In this document: piece by piece, positions 1 to 9,271 of the stretch
Numbering within the stretch: the first letter of the stretch is position 1
Layout: each line of letters opens with the position of its first letter
Source of the DNA: Candidatus Villigracilis proximus
GTDB lineage: Bacteria > Chloroflexota > Anaerolineae > Anaerolineales > Villigracilaceae
Reading direction: 5' to 3'
Assembly: GCA_016715195.1 (NCBI GenBank)
Contig: JADKBB010000010.1
Location: 52,012-116,011 of the forward strand
Length of the DNA: 64,000 nucleotides
Notes under the pieces: generated by a model
The model's input: only the letters and a program-made list of their open reading frames with translations
Told to the model about the DNA's origin: nothing
Database searches by the model: none
Program-made: the position numbers and the translations under genes

Positions 1-1
1 G

Positions 2-796
2 AGCCGAATCGCCACAGCGGCGAACTTTATCAACGTGGTGGCACCCACTGCCGGCGTGGGAGGAATCGCGCTCTTCGCATCCGAAGCACGCCGGCGCGGA
101 CATCCCGCCGGTAAAGTGACCGTGGCCGCGGCCCTCTTCCTGCTTTTGGATCAAGCCGCATTCCTTTGCATTCTCGCACTGGGATTGATCATCCTCGCCC
201 GCCGCAATGATCTGGATGCCGGCGAAATCTCTGCTTCGATCTTTTTACTTGGCATCGCCCTCAGCTACGCCTTCGTTTTATATCTCGGCTATCGCTCTGA
301 GGAAAAACTTGGAAAACTGCTCGCTGCAGCCGCACGCGGAATTAATCGCATCGTCCGCATCTTTCGCAAGCATGAATACTTAAGCGAAGCCCGCGCACAT
401 GAATTTGCGCACGAAGTTTCAGAAGGCTTTTCAGGCCTCACTGAAAAACCATCGAGTTTGATCCGTCCCATCCTCTGGGGGATTTTAGACAAAATTTTAT
501 TGATGTGCATTTTAATGTTTTCGTTTTTATCCTTTGAAGTGCCATTCACAGCGGGCACCATCATCGCCGGCTTTTCCATTGCCTATCTTTTTCTGATCGT
601 CTCGCCCACACCTTCGGGCATCGGCATCGTTGAAGGACTCATGCCCATCGCGCTCACCTCGCTCAACGTGGACTGGAGTCAGGCAGTGCTCATCACGCTC
701 ACCTATCGCACCGTCACATTTTGGGTTCCATTCGGCATCGGCGCGTGGGCCTTCCGCTCGCTGCACACCGCCGGCGAAGAACCATCCGCGATCTAG
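2..796 (+). CDS. LPG synthase-type (UPF0104/YbhN-like) integral membrane protein, 5' partial
   Basis: The reading frame is open to the first base of the window, so the N-terminus lies upstream; a GTG at position 35 is probably internal. The first residues (NFINVVAPTAGVGG) and the alternating hydrophobic segments match the lysylphosphatidylglycerol synthase transmembrane / UPF0104 family, which includes lipid flippase-like proteins. At least five membrane segments are visible, with a basic cytoplasmic loop around residues 90-130 and a Pro/Gly-rich PTPSGIGIVEG stretch typical of the family's last conserved block. It stops 2 bp before the helicase start, suggesting co-transcription. Substrate cannot be predicted. 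Confidence 0.7.
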   Translation, partial: SRIATAANFINVVAPTAGVGGIALFASEARRRGHPAGKVTVAAALFLLLDQAAFLCILALGLIILARRNDLDAGEISASIFLLGIALSYAFVLYLGYRSEEKLGKLLAAAARGINRIVRIFRKHEYLSEARAHEFAHEVSEGFSGLTEKPSSLIRPILWGILDKILLMCILMFSFLSFEVPFTAGTIIAGFSIAYLFLIVSPTPSGIGIVEGLMPIALTSLNVDWSQAVLITLTYRTVTFWVPFGIGAWAFRSLHTAGEEPSAI

Positions 797-798
797 CC

Positions 799-3383
799 AT
801 GCTTAAATCCTTACTCGACTATTGGAAACGGGATGAACAAACCGCGCCGAATTTTTCAGCGTGGAAAACGACTCCCGCCCGCGCCGCACAAACGCATCCT
901 TTTCCTAACGATCTGCCTGATGCGCTTCGAGAGACATTATCCACCCGCGGCATTCATCAACTTTACTCTCACCAATACGCCGCGTGGATTCAAAGCCGCG
1001 CACAAAAAAATATCATCCTCGCCACCGGCACCGCCAGCGGAAAGACTCTCTCATACAATCTGCCCGTACTGGCCGCCATGCTGCAAAACCCCGAAGCCCG
1101 CGCCTTATATTTATTCCCCACCAAAGCGCTGGCACAAGATCAATTTGCAGTGATCAGTGAGCAGCTATCAGTTTTGCGCGGACTGATCACTGATCACTCA
1201 TCACTGACCACTAGTATTTACGATGGTGACACCCCGCAATCTGCCCGCTCTGCCATCCGTAAAAACGCACGCATTGTTTTATCCAATCCCGATATGCTCC
1301 ACACCGGAATCCTCCCGCATCATTCCAACTGGAGCGATTTCTTCAGCAACTTAAAATTCATCGTCATTGACGAAGCCCACACCTACCGCGGAGTCTTTGG
1401 CTCGCATGTTGCCAATGTCATCCGCAGACTCAAACGCATCGCGAAATTTTACGGCGCACAACCGCAATTCATTCTCGCATCGGCCACGATCGGCAATCCC
1501 AAAGAACTGGCTGAGACTCTGGTCGAAGAAGATGTTGAACTCATTGACAACGACGGCTCTTCACGCGGCGAACGTCACTTTATTATTTACAATCCGCCCG
1601 TCACCGATGCCTCACTCGGCCTGCGGAAAAGTAGTCTGCTTGAAAGTGTGCGGCTGGCAAATGACCTGCTCAATCACGATATTCAATCGGTTGTATTTGC
1701 AAGAACCAGAAGAAGTGTAGAGCTTATTTTGACGTATTTGCAAGGAGAGGCGGGAGAAGTGAGAAGTAAAAAGGAAAACCCTTCTCACTTCTCACTTTTT
1801 ACCTCCAACTCCATCCGCGGATACAGAAGCGGCTACCTCCCGCATCAACGCCGCGAGATCGAGCAGGGACTGCGCGACGGCACCGTCAAAACCGTCGTCG
1901 CCACCAATGCCCTCGAACTGGGAATCGACATCGGCGGGCTGGGCGCGGCAGTCATTGTCGGATACCCCGGAAGCATCGCCAGTGTCCGTCAGCAAGCTGG
2001 CCGTGCAGGGCGCGGAGATGACCCCGCAGTTTCGATCATGGTCGCATCACCAAGTCCACTGGACCAGTTTCTCGCGCATCACCCTGATTATTTCTTCGGC
2101 AGTTCGCCAGAGCAGGCGCTTGTCAACCCGAATCATTTGTTAATTCTATTGGAGCATTTGCGCTGCGCCTTGTTTGAACTGCCCTTTGAAAAACACGAAG
2201 GCTTCGGAAGCATCTCCGATGAACTGCTTGAAGAATATCTAAATTTTCTGCTTGCAAACGACGAAGCGCATTTCTCGAACGAAAAATATTTCTGGATGAA
2301 AGATCAATATCCCGCCGCCAATATTTCACTGCGCTCCGCGTCGCCGCAAAGCGTTGTGCTGCAATCCACCGCAGAAGATGGCCGGCCAATCGTCATCGGC
2401 ACCGTGGACAGCGAATCCGCGGCGTGGATGGTGCATCCCGGCGCGATCTACATGCACGAAGGCCAGCAATATTTTGTGCAGGAATACAATCTCGCAGAGC
2501 ACATCGCACAATTAATTCCCGTCGGGCTCGATTACTACACCGAAGCGCAAAGAAACTCCGAGATCGAAGTCACCAGCGAAACCGAACGAGTCTCTCTCCC
2601 TCTCCTGATAGCGCCGGGGAAGAAGTCGCATTAAAAGCCTACGGCGAAATTCAAGTCACCACACAAGTGGTGGGATTTAAAAAACTACGCTGGTTCACTT
2701 ATGAAAATCTGGGCGAAGCAGTGCTTGATATGCCCCCCTCAGAATTACAAACCACCGGCTATTGGCTTTCACTTTCCGAAGAGACCACCGCCCGTCTGCG
2801 CGAAGCCGGCAACTGGACCAACGACCGCAACGACTATGGAACAAACTGGCCGAAGATTCGCGAAAGCGTCCGCAGACGGGACCAGTTCAAATGTCAGGTG
2901 TGCGGCGTTGTTGAGTCAGATAAACAACATGATGTGCATCACAAGATTCCGTTCCGCACATTTACATCCACAGACGAAGCCAACCGGCTTGAAAACTTAA
3001 CAACCCTCTGCCGAACCTGTCATCAGAAAGTGGAACAAAACGTGCGCATCCGCAGCGGACTCGCCGGCCTCGGATTTGTACTCGGCAACCTCGCGCCATT
3101 ATTCTTAATGTGCGATCCGCGTGACCTCGGCACACAAACCGACCCGGCCTGGAAACCCGCCAACGGACTGCCCTCTGTTGTGCTTTATGATCTCGTCCCT
3201 GCGGGCATTGGCTTCAGCCAAAAACTTTTTGAGATGCACGATGAGTTAATGCAGCGCGCGCTTGAATTGGTCAGTGAATGTCAATGCGAAGATGGCTGTC
3301 CATCGTGCGTTGGCCCCGGCGGCGAAAACGGCGTCGGCGGAAAAGCTGAAACGCTTGAGATATTAAAAAGTTTACAAAGGTAA
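799..3383 (+). CDS. MrfA-like DEAD/DEAH helicase with DUF1998 domain and nested HNH endonuclease domain (frameshifted)
   Basis: A superfamily 2 helicase, probably acting in DNA repair like Bacillus MrfA. From ATG 799 the first frame runs to a stop at 2634: Walker A ATGTASGKT near residue 75, DEAH box VIDEAHTY near 190, and helicase motif VI QQAGRAGRGDD. The protein continues in another frame from about 2600 to 3383 with the DUF1998 domain (LGNLAPLFLMCDPRDLG, then Cys-rich CQCEDGCPSCV). The join lies between 2585 and 2625 in a CT-rich stretch and needs one added base, so this is probably one gene broken by an indel. An HNH domain (CQVCG, HHKIPF, LCRTCH) is inserted at 2847-3043 within the DUF1998 part. 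Two low-complexity in-frame inserts lie at about 1148-1212 and 1752-1803. A 3-bp gap leads to the MFS gene. Confidence 0.85.
2847..3043 (+). other. HNH nuclease domain nested in the helicase C-terminal half
   Basis: The translated segment has an Arg-rich start (RESVRRRDQFKCQVCG), a central HHKIPF and a closing LTTLCRTCHQK, the classic Cys4 HNH layout with two CxxC zinc pairs and the catalytic His pair. It sits between LQTTGYWLSL and GLAGLGFVLGNLAPLF, which are normally contiguous or joined by a short linker in MrfA/DUF1998 helicases. Domain assignment is secure from the motifs; activity is inferred. Confidence 0.85.
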
Positions 3384-3386
3384 AAC

Positions 3387-4607
3387 ATGAACAACAAGCG
3401 CGATATCAACCTGCTCTTTGCCACACGCATCATCCGCCTTTTTTGTTATGGCTTTCTCTCGGTTGTCCTTGCGCTTTATCTCGCAGAAACAGGCCTCACC
3501 GAAAAACAGATCGGCCTGCTCTTCACCCTCACCCTCGCCGGCGACGCGGGCATCTCGCTATGGCTCACCACCAGCGCGGATCGGCTCGGGCGTAGAAAAA
3601 CTCTTTTGATCGGCGCCCTGCTCATGGTCGGCGCGGGACTCGTGTTCGTCGTCACCAACAATATTATTCTGCTCATGGCCGCCGCCATCATCGGCGTCAT
3701 CAGTCCCAGCGGAAACGAGATCGGCCCCTTTCTTTCTGTTGAACAAGCCGGCCTGACTCAATTGATCTCCAACGAAAAACGCACAAAAATTTTCGCATGG
3801 TACAACATGGTCGGCTCGTTCGCCACTGCCACAGGCGCACTCACCGGCGGATGGCTCGCGCAAATTTTACAAAGCAGCGGCTGGACTCAACTGGAATCAT
3901 ATCGACTCGTCTTAATGGGATATGGACTCGGCGGCCTGATCCTCTTCATCCTCTTTCTCTCGCTCTCTCTTAACGTTGAAGTGGATACCGTTCATCAGGC
4001 AGACTCTCCCCGAAAAATTCTCGGCCTGCATCGTTCACGCGCAGTGGTTTTCAAACTCAGCGCACTCTTCGCCCTCGATGCCTTCGCCGGCGGATTGATC
4101 GTACAAAGCATGATCGCTTATTGGTTTCATGTTAAATTCGGAGTGGATTCAGGTGTACTGGGCAGCATCTTCTTTGGAGCAAATGTCCTCGCGGGCATTT
4201 CAGCCTTACTGGCCGTACCGCTTGCTGAAAAAATCGGATTGATCAACACGATGGTCTTCACCCACATCCCATCGAATATTTTATTAATGCTCGTCCCGCT
4301 CATGCCAACCCTTCCGCTCGCCATCGGACTTTTACTTCTGCGTTTCAGCATCTCGCAAATGGACGTCCCCACACGCCAATCGTACACAATGGCCGTCGTC
4401 TCTCCCGACGAACGCTCCGCCGCATCCGGCGTGACCGCCATCGCCCGCTCCGTCGGCGCATCACTCTCCCCCATGTTAACCGGCCTGCTCTTCAGCATCC
4501 CCGCCCTATTCAACGCCCCCCTCTACCTCGCCGGCGGACTAAAAATCATATACGACCTGTTACTATTCCGGGAATTCCGCGCTATCAAACCGCCCGAAGA
4601 AAACTAA
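3387..4607 (+). CDS. MFS transporter
   Basis: A 406-residue major facilitator superfamily permease with about 12 hydrophobic segments. The loop 2-3 signature DRLGRRKTLLIG is clear near residues 63-74, and a variant is expected in the second half. It starts 3 bp after the helicase stop, so it is likely the last gene of that operon. Drug or sugar efflux is possible; the sequence does not reveal the substrate. The convergent gene downstream ends at 4670 and no strong terminator is visible in the 62-bp gap. Confidence 0.85.
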   Translation: MNNKRDINLLFATRIIRLFCYGFLSVVLALYLAETGLTEKQIGLLFTLTLAGDAGISLWLTTSADRLGRRKTLLIGALLMVGAGLVFVVTNNIILLMAAAIIGVISPSGNEIGPFLSVEQAGLTQLISNEKRTKIFAWYNMVGSFATATGALTGGWLAQILQSSGWTQLESYRLVLMGYGLGGLILFILFLSLSLNVEVDTVHQADSPRKILGLHRSRAVVFKLSALFALDAFAGGLIVQSMIAYWFHVKFGVDSGVLGSIFFGANVLAGISALLAVPLAEKIGLINTMVFTHIPSNILLMLVPLMPTLPLAIGLLLLRFSISQMDVPTRQSYTMAVVSPDERSAASGVTAIARSVGASLSPMLTGLLFSIPALFNAPLYLAGGLKIIYDLLLFREFRAIKPPEEN

Positions 4608-4669
4608 GATCCTTCAAGTCACAAAGACCAACCCACCAAGAGAAAAACCGGTGAGCTTTGATCTAATTT

Positions 4670-5515
4670 TCAAACGATCTCTAAACCGTTGTCCCATCCG
4701 TTGCAATATCCGTTCATCCGTTTCGCAGCATCCGTTGAAACATCCGTTTTTCCCAACAAATTCAAAACAAACAACGACACCCCTTGAATCATCAACGCCA
4801 CCAAAATAGCGGACCCGAACGAAACGGCCAGACTAACCTTCTCAACCAGTAAACTCAACGTAATAAAAAATCCCGTAAAAGCGAACATCCCATATAACAA
4901 TCCGCGTAGCACATGCGCCGCAGCAGCAGGACCCTGATCGCGATGCGCGAAGATCGTCAGAATGGTGACATACAGCGGAATGGTCGTCAACAACCCCGTC
5001 AGGCGCGGACCGATGAAGGGCGCAATGCCCGTTAAGAGCAGAATGAAACTCGTCCCGATCAAAATGCGAGTGGGAATATCCCAACGCCCTGGCTTGGTTT
5101 CGCTTTCCTTTTCAATATCATCCTTTGGCATCAGCCACAACCCAACAGCCAGCGCCGTGCAAAGAACCCCGATCACCGGCAACAGCGGATATGTAAAACT
5201 TTGCAAAACAGCCGTGCTGATCGCAAACACCAGCAGACTGCCCCCAATGGCAACCGGCCAGCGGAAGCGCGTCGCCAACCAGGAATAGGTCAACGCGTAC
5301 GCCACAAGCGAGAACCCGCCGCTCAAGACGCCCAGAGCGGCATTGGCAGCAAAGGCTTTATCATGACTCAACGCCACAAAGAAGATCACCGGCCCCGAAG
5401 TGAGCGGCATCCCTACGATCCAACCGCTGACGGCTGGTCCCCATTTTCTGCCGGCGAGACTGGCAGAACCAATAATGATCGGGGCGAGAATTAATTTAAG
5501 AACAAGTATATTCAT
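4670..5515 (-). CDS. conserved multi-pass membrane protein of unknown function
   Basis: The start at 5515 (MNILVLKLILAPIIIG) is chosen because upstream in-frame codons overlap the preceding gene; it lies 2 bp after that gene's stop at 5518. The protein is 281 residues with eight or nine hydrophobic segments and two matching halves by eye: GRKWGPAVSGWIVGMPLTSG near the start and FIGPRLTGLLTTIPLYV in the middle, suggesting an internal duplication of a transporter-like fold. A charged loop (KDDIEKESETKPGRWD) separates them. I do not recognise a named family with certainty. Confidence 0.65.
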   Translation of the reverse strand: MNILVLKLILAPIIIGSASLAGRKWGPAVSGWIVGMPLTSGPVIFFVALSHDKAFAANAALGVLSGGFSLVAYALTYSWLATRFRWPVAIGGSLLVFAISTAVLQSFTYPLLPVIGVLCTALAVGLWLMPKDDIEKESETKPGRWDIPTRILIGTSFILLLTGIAPFIGPRLTGLLTTIPLYVTILTIFAHRDQGPAAAAHVLRGLLYGMFAFTGFFITLSLLVEKVSLAVSFGSAILVALMIQGVSLFVLNLLGKTDVSTDAAKRMNGYCNGWDNGLEIV

Positions 5516-5517
5516 TC

Positions 5518-6129
5518 TTAAGTACACATCCAATAGATGGTCATGAGTATCGAAAAATCCGCAGCCATGTGACCAAGCACCGCCGCCAGCAGACCACCGT
5601 CTTCGCGCGAGAATTGCCGCCACAGCCAGCCTGCCGAGGTCAGGATCATAACAGCAAACAGCACAGACGAAAGCGGCACCCGTCCCCACAGAATGATCGC
5701 ATGGTAACTTGCGTACACAGCATCGATCACAAATATTTTTTTGGTGGTGTTCCCCAGCACGCCGCGCCAGAAATATTCTTCAACAAAGGGATTGACCAGT
5801 GAGAAATAAGCAATGAAAGCAGCCCATGAAGAAGAGTTTAATCCCAGAGATATTAACTGCGCGGGCAGATCATGCGCTATACCAAATGAATGCCAGAGAA
5901 AATACAAGCCAATTCCGCTAGTGCTGCAAAAGAGCACACTGATAATGATCCATTTGGGATGATTGCTTTTGAAAAGAATATTAAGCGGGACACGGGGGCG
6001 CAAAATCGCGAGTGCAATCAAAACTGAAACATGAAACCCGAGCAGAGTCAGCCATGCATTTTTGAATAAAAACAATCCCGCCCAAACAGCGAGATAAGGC
6101 AGGATGAAGACAATCCATTTTTTATTCAT
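5518..6129 (-). CDS. CPBP (CAAX/Abi) family intramembrane glutamic protease
   Basis: A 203-residue protein with about six membrane segments and the conserved motifs of the CPBP family: EEYFWRG (glutamate pair and Arg), a His in YASYHAIILWG, and a third motif LGHMAADFS with His. Bacterial members are prenyl-protein-type or regulatory membrane proteases of the Rce1 fold. It lies between mevalonate kinase upstream (37 bp) and the membrane protein downstream (2 bp), consistent with one minus-strand operon. The target is unknown. Confidence 0.82.
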   Translation of the reverse strand: MNKKWIVFILPYLAVWAGLFLFKNAWLTLLGFHVSVLIALAILRPRVPLNILFKSNHPKWIIISVLFCSTSGIGLYFLWHSFGIAHDLPAQLISLGLNSSSWAAFIAYFSLVNPFVEEYFWRGVLGNTTKKIFVIDAVYASYHAIILWGRVPLSSVLFAVMILTSAGWLWRQFSREDGGLLAAVLGHMAADFSILMTIYWMCT

Positions 6130-6166
6130 CGGATCACTATTTTAAACCCCGAAGCAAATATTCCCG

Positions 6167-7090
6167 CTAGCTGATTTCTGTAATGATCGTACGTGTTGCA
6201 CCAGTGGACATTAAAGCCCCCGCAACCGACTCCGCTTTGGCCTGCTCAACCAATGCGATCATATTGCCGCCCCGCCCGCTGCCGCTGAGTTTTGCGCCGA
6301 GCGCGCCGGCGTTACGCGCAGCTTCCACTAATTTATCCAATTCGGGAGAGGAGATGGTCATTTCCTGTAACAGGGAATGGTTATGATCCATAAGGTCACC
6401 GAGTAATTCAGGTTTTCCGCTCTCAATTGAACGGCGTGCGATCAATGCGATCTGTGCGATCTCGTTAAAAAACTCTTCAAAGGTGGTTGAATCTTTTAAC
6501 CACATGCGGCGCAGGTCGCTGACTGATTCCTTCGTGGGCGCAGGAATTCCTGTGTCGCCGATGACGATCGTGAAAGGCTTGCCTACTTTGAATATTTCTA
6601 TCGGTTTCCCTTTGATAAAGTAAACGGGCATGGCATACGTGATGACCGTGTTGTCGATGCCTGAGGGTGTGCCATGATGATATTTCTCACTCTCGTATAC
6701 CAGCAGGTTAATTTCATCGTCGGAAAGAGGACACAAGAGGAAGGAAGAAAGAGCGCGGATCAATGCAACCGATACCGCAGCACCAGACCCCAACCCTGCC
6801 GCGACCGGAATGCTGGATACAATATTAATTTCAAGACCGGGTGTTTGCGAAATGCCGCAGTGTTGAAAAAGTTTGAGAATAACCGAACCAATTGGATGGT
6901 CAGCAGGAAGCGCATTCAGTCCGGCGTGCAGATTAATACCGGGGGCGTTGATAAATATTCCTGCGCGGGGCGAATCTAAAACTTCGACATCCACATGAAC
7001 TTGTGTGACGGGAACCGCAAGCGCGGGGCGGTTATATACCACTGCATGTTCGCCGAAGAGAATGATCTTGCCGGACGCAGATGCTTTCAT
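6167..7090 (-). CDS. mvk: mevalonate kinase
   Basis: GHMP-family kinase that phosphorylates mevalonate in isoprenoid synthesis. The start MKASASGKIILFGEHAVVY matches the family's N-terminal motif exactly, and the ATG overlaps the upstream prenyltransferase TGA by 4 bp (ATGA), so translation is coupled. The GHMP ATP-binding loop SSIPVAAGLGSGAAVSVAL lies near residue 105 and the C-terminal GAKLSGSGRGGNMIAL motif near 270. Length (307 residues) fits. No other mevalonate-pathway gene is in the window. Confidence 0.92.
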   Translation of the reverse strand: MKASASGKIILFGEHAVVYNRPALAVPVTQVHVDVEVLDSPRAGIFINAPGINLHAGLNALPADHPIGSVILKLFQHCGISQTPGLEINIVSSIPVAAGLGSGAAVSVALIRALSSFLLCPLSDDEINLLVYESEKYHHGTPSGIDNTVITYAMPVYFIKGKPIEIFKVGKPFTIVIGDTGIPAPTKESVSDLRRMWLKDSTTFEEFFNEIAQIALIARRSIESGKPELLGDLMDHNHSLLQEMTISSPELDKLVEAARNAGALGAKLSGSGRGGNMIALVEQAKAESVAGALMSTGATRTIITEIS

Positions 7091-7959
7091 GGAAGATAAA
7101 AGATGGCGAGTACGGTTACTCCCCACAGAATCATGGCGATCTGAAACGGACGGTCTGACAATAAAATTTCCTCAGGCGCGCCGCCCGCGTGTTTGACCTC
7201 GATCAGATAAAGATAACGGAAGATGGTGTAAACCACAAAGGGAATGGTTAACATCATGCTGTGATTTTCGGGCACGTTGGGCGCGGAGAATGTATATAGT
7301 GAATAGGCAACAATGGTTGTGGCAGAAACGATCATAATGTATTGATCGAGAAGCGGCAAAGTGTAGCCATCCAAGACTTTGCGATGCGAGCCTGCGCCCT
7401 GTACGAGCAGCGCCAATTCGGCGCGGCGTTTGCCAAAGCCGAGGAAAAGTGAAAGCAGGGTCATCACAACATACAACCACGGCGAGAATCGTTCCACTTG
7501 AATGAGCGTAACACCGGCGCCCACGCGCAGCACAAAGCCCGCTGAAATAACGAGGACATCCACAATGGGAATATGTTTAAGCCATTTTGAGTAGGCCATG
7601 ATAAGCAAAAAATATACGCCGACCACATATCCGAAAGCTGGCTCCAATAAATAACCGGCCCCAAGCGTGACTACCGCCAATACAATTCCGGCAGTCCACG
7701 CGGCTGGCATGGGAAGTTTCCCTGATGGGATCGGGCGATTTTTCTTATCAGGATGCTGACGATCTGCTTCAACATCGGCGATGTCATTGAAAATATATAC
7801 GCTGGATGAAATCAGGCAGAACAAAGCGAAGCCAGCCAGTGTTCGCAGGAAAGAATCAAGTACGAACAATTGTTTGTCGAATACTATTGCAGCAAAGATA
7901 AAAATATTTTTCGTTACCCATTGCCGCGGACGCATGGTTTTTAGGAGAGCAGTTAACAT
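7087..7959 (-). CDS. UbiA-family prenyltransferase, decaprenyl-phosphate phosphoribosyltransferase-like
   Basis: A 290-residue polytopic membrane enzyme. RPRQWVTKNIFIFAA at the N-terminus, the first Asp motif NDIADVEADRQHP, and KNRPIPSGKL are the pattern of DPPR synthase (Rv3806c-type), which transfers phosphoribose to polyprenyl phosphate. A second motif is in the YSKWLKHIPIVDVL region. It is the first gene of a minus-strand operon with mevalonate kinase and starts only 29 bp from the divergent tlyA. Other UbiA enzymes (quinone or lipid synthesis) are possible, but the N-terminal motif favours the DPPR type. Confidence 0.82.
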   Translation of the reverse strand: MLTALLKTMRPRQWVTKNIFIFAAIVFDKQLFVLDSFLRTLAGFALFCLISSSVYIFNDIADVEADRQHPDKKNRPIPSGKLPMPAAWTAGIVLAVVTLGAGYLLEPAFGYVVGVYFLLIMAYSKWLKHIPIVDVLVISAGFVLRVGAGVTLIQVERFSPWLYVVMTLLSLFLGFGKRRAELALLVQGAGSHRKVLDGYTLPLLDQYIMIVSATTIVAYSLYTFSAPNVPENHSMMLTIPFVVYTIFRYLYLIEVKHAGGAPEEILLSDRPFQIAMILWGVTVLAIFYLP

Positions 7960-7988
7960 CCGTCTATTTTACCTGATACAATATTTTC

Positions 7989-8810
7989 ATGCCGAAAACT
8001 CGTTTGGATGTTTTACTGATGGAACGCGGACTGGCCGAATCACGCTCGAAAGCCCATGCCTTAATTATGGCGGGACAGGTGCGCGTGAACGATCAAGTCG
8101 CCCTGAAACCTGCCACTGCGATCGACACAAAATCCACGCTGACAGTTGACTCCGGCCCGCGCTTTGTCTCACGCGGCGGCGAAAAACTGGATGCCGCACT
8201 GGAAACTTTTGCCATCGATGTCAAAGGTCTGGTGTGCGCCGATGTAGGCGCATCCACCGGCGGCTTCACCGACTGCATGTTACAACGCGGCGCAGAAAAG
8301 GTCTATGCCATTGATGTCGGCAAAGGTATTCTGCATTGGAAATTAAGAAACTACGCGCGCGTGATCGTGATGGAAGAAACCAACGCGCGCCATGTTGAGT
8401 CACTGCCGGAAAAGATTTCCTTTGTTACAGTAGATGCTTCTTTTATTTCATTAAAAATCCTGCTGCCCGTTGTTAAAAAATGGTTCGATCTCTTCCCGCC
8501 TTCTGTGGATGAAGAAAACAGAAAAGAAGAAAGAACGATTCTCGCCCTTATCAAACCCCAATTTGAAGCCGGCAAAAAAGATGTGGCCCGCGGCGACGGC
8601 GTGATCCGCGACCCCGGAATACACAGATTGGTTTTATTGGACGTGTTGAGATACGCAAAACAGGAAGGCTTTGGCTTGCGCGGATTGATCAAATCACCGC
8701 TGCTGGGGCCAAAAGGCAACGCAGAGTTCCTGGTCTGGCTGGATTTTCATACAGAAGACAAATCCATTGAAGAATTGGTAAATGAAGTTGTACCCGAAGA
8801 GGCAGAATGA
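7989..8810 (+). CDS. tlyA: TlyA-family rRNA 2'-O-methyltransferase with S4 domain
   Basis: An N-terminal S4 RNA-binding domain (RLDVLLMERGLAESRSKAHA) covers about residues 1-65, followed by an FtsJ-like Rossmann methyltransferase with SAM motif ADVGASTGGFTDCML near residue 80. The family methylates cytidine 2'-hydroxyls of 16S and 23S rRNA, and is often misannotated as hemolysin. The 273-residue length is normal. Its last four bases overlap the start of the zinc-ribbon gene (ATGA), indicating coupling. Its promoter must overlap the divergent ubiA start. Confidence 0.93.
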   Translation: MPKTRLDVLLMERGLAESRSKAHALIMAGQVRVNDQVALKPATAIDTKSTLTVDSGPRFVSRGGEKLDAALETFAIDVKGLVCADVGASTGGFTDCMLQRGAEKVYAIDVGKGILHWKLRNYARVIVMEETNARHVESLPEKISFVTVDASFISLKILLPVVKKWFDLFPPSVDEENRKEERTILALIKPQFEAGKKDVARGDGVIRDPGIHRLVLLDVLRYAKQEGFGLRGLIKSPLLGPKGNAEFLVWLDFHTEDKSIEELVNEVVPEEAE

Positions 8811-9229
8811 ATTGTCCAAAGTGCAACACCGACCTGGTAAAAAAATATTACAAGGGCATGATCGAAGTCGACTCCTGCCCCAACTGCCGCGGCATGTGGC
8901 TCGATTTCAATGAGTTGGATAAACTGGAAGATGTCATTTTCGACGATGATATACACAAGGGGTCACTGGTGCATTTTCAATCCAACACGAATTTTCCATG
9001 TCCACACTGCGGATCAGGGCTGGAAGAATTTCAATATCGTTTATACGATCTCAAACTCGATTACTGTGCCGAGAATAGCCACGGCTTTTGGCTCGACGCG
9101 GGAGAGGACGAACGCGTCATCACTTATATGCGCCAGCGCGCGGAGGATATTCAACGCAAAGCCGATGCCGAAGCCACCTGGAAGCAAACCTTAAAAGAAA
9201 TGCATTTGTTTCTGAAAAAAAGAAAATAA
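8807..9229 (+). CDS. TFIIB-type zinc-ribbon protein
   Basis: A 140-residue protein with two zinc ribbons: CPKCNTDL with CPNCRGMWLDFNEL (residues 3-35) and CPHCGSGL with a C-x-ENSHGFWLDAGE segment (residues about 65-100). The G-x-WLD-x-x-EL pattern after the second Cys pair defines the zf-TFIIB/COG3809 group. The C-terminus is a basic helix. It is translationally coupled to tlyA. No enzymatic function is visible. Confidence 0.8.
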   Translation: MNCPKCNTDLVKKYYKGMIEVDSCPNCRGMWLDFNELDKLEDVIFDDDIHKGSLVHFQSNTNFPCPHCGSGLEEFQYRLYDLKLDYCAENSHGFWLDAGEDERVITYMRQRAEDIQRKADAEATWKQTLKEMHLFLKKRK

Positions 9230-9232
9230 AAA

Positions 9233-9265
9233 AAATCCCGCAGTTTAGACTGCGGGATTTTTTTT
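9233..9265. terminator. bidirectional Rho-independent terminator
   Basis: A 12-bp stem (AAATCCCGCAGT / ACTGCGGGATTT) with a TTAG loop is flanked by A-run and T-run, serving the zinc-ribbon gene on plus and the P-type ATPase on minus. Confidence 0.93.
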
Positions 9266-9271
9266 ATCAAT

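Noticed and set aside
7989..8810. Hemolysin annotation for the TlyA homologue
   Set aside because: S4 plus FtsJ-like SAM-binding motif indicate an rRNA methyltransferase.
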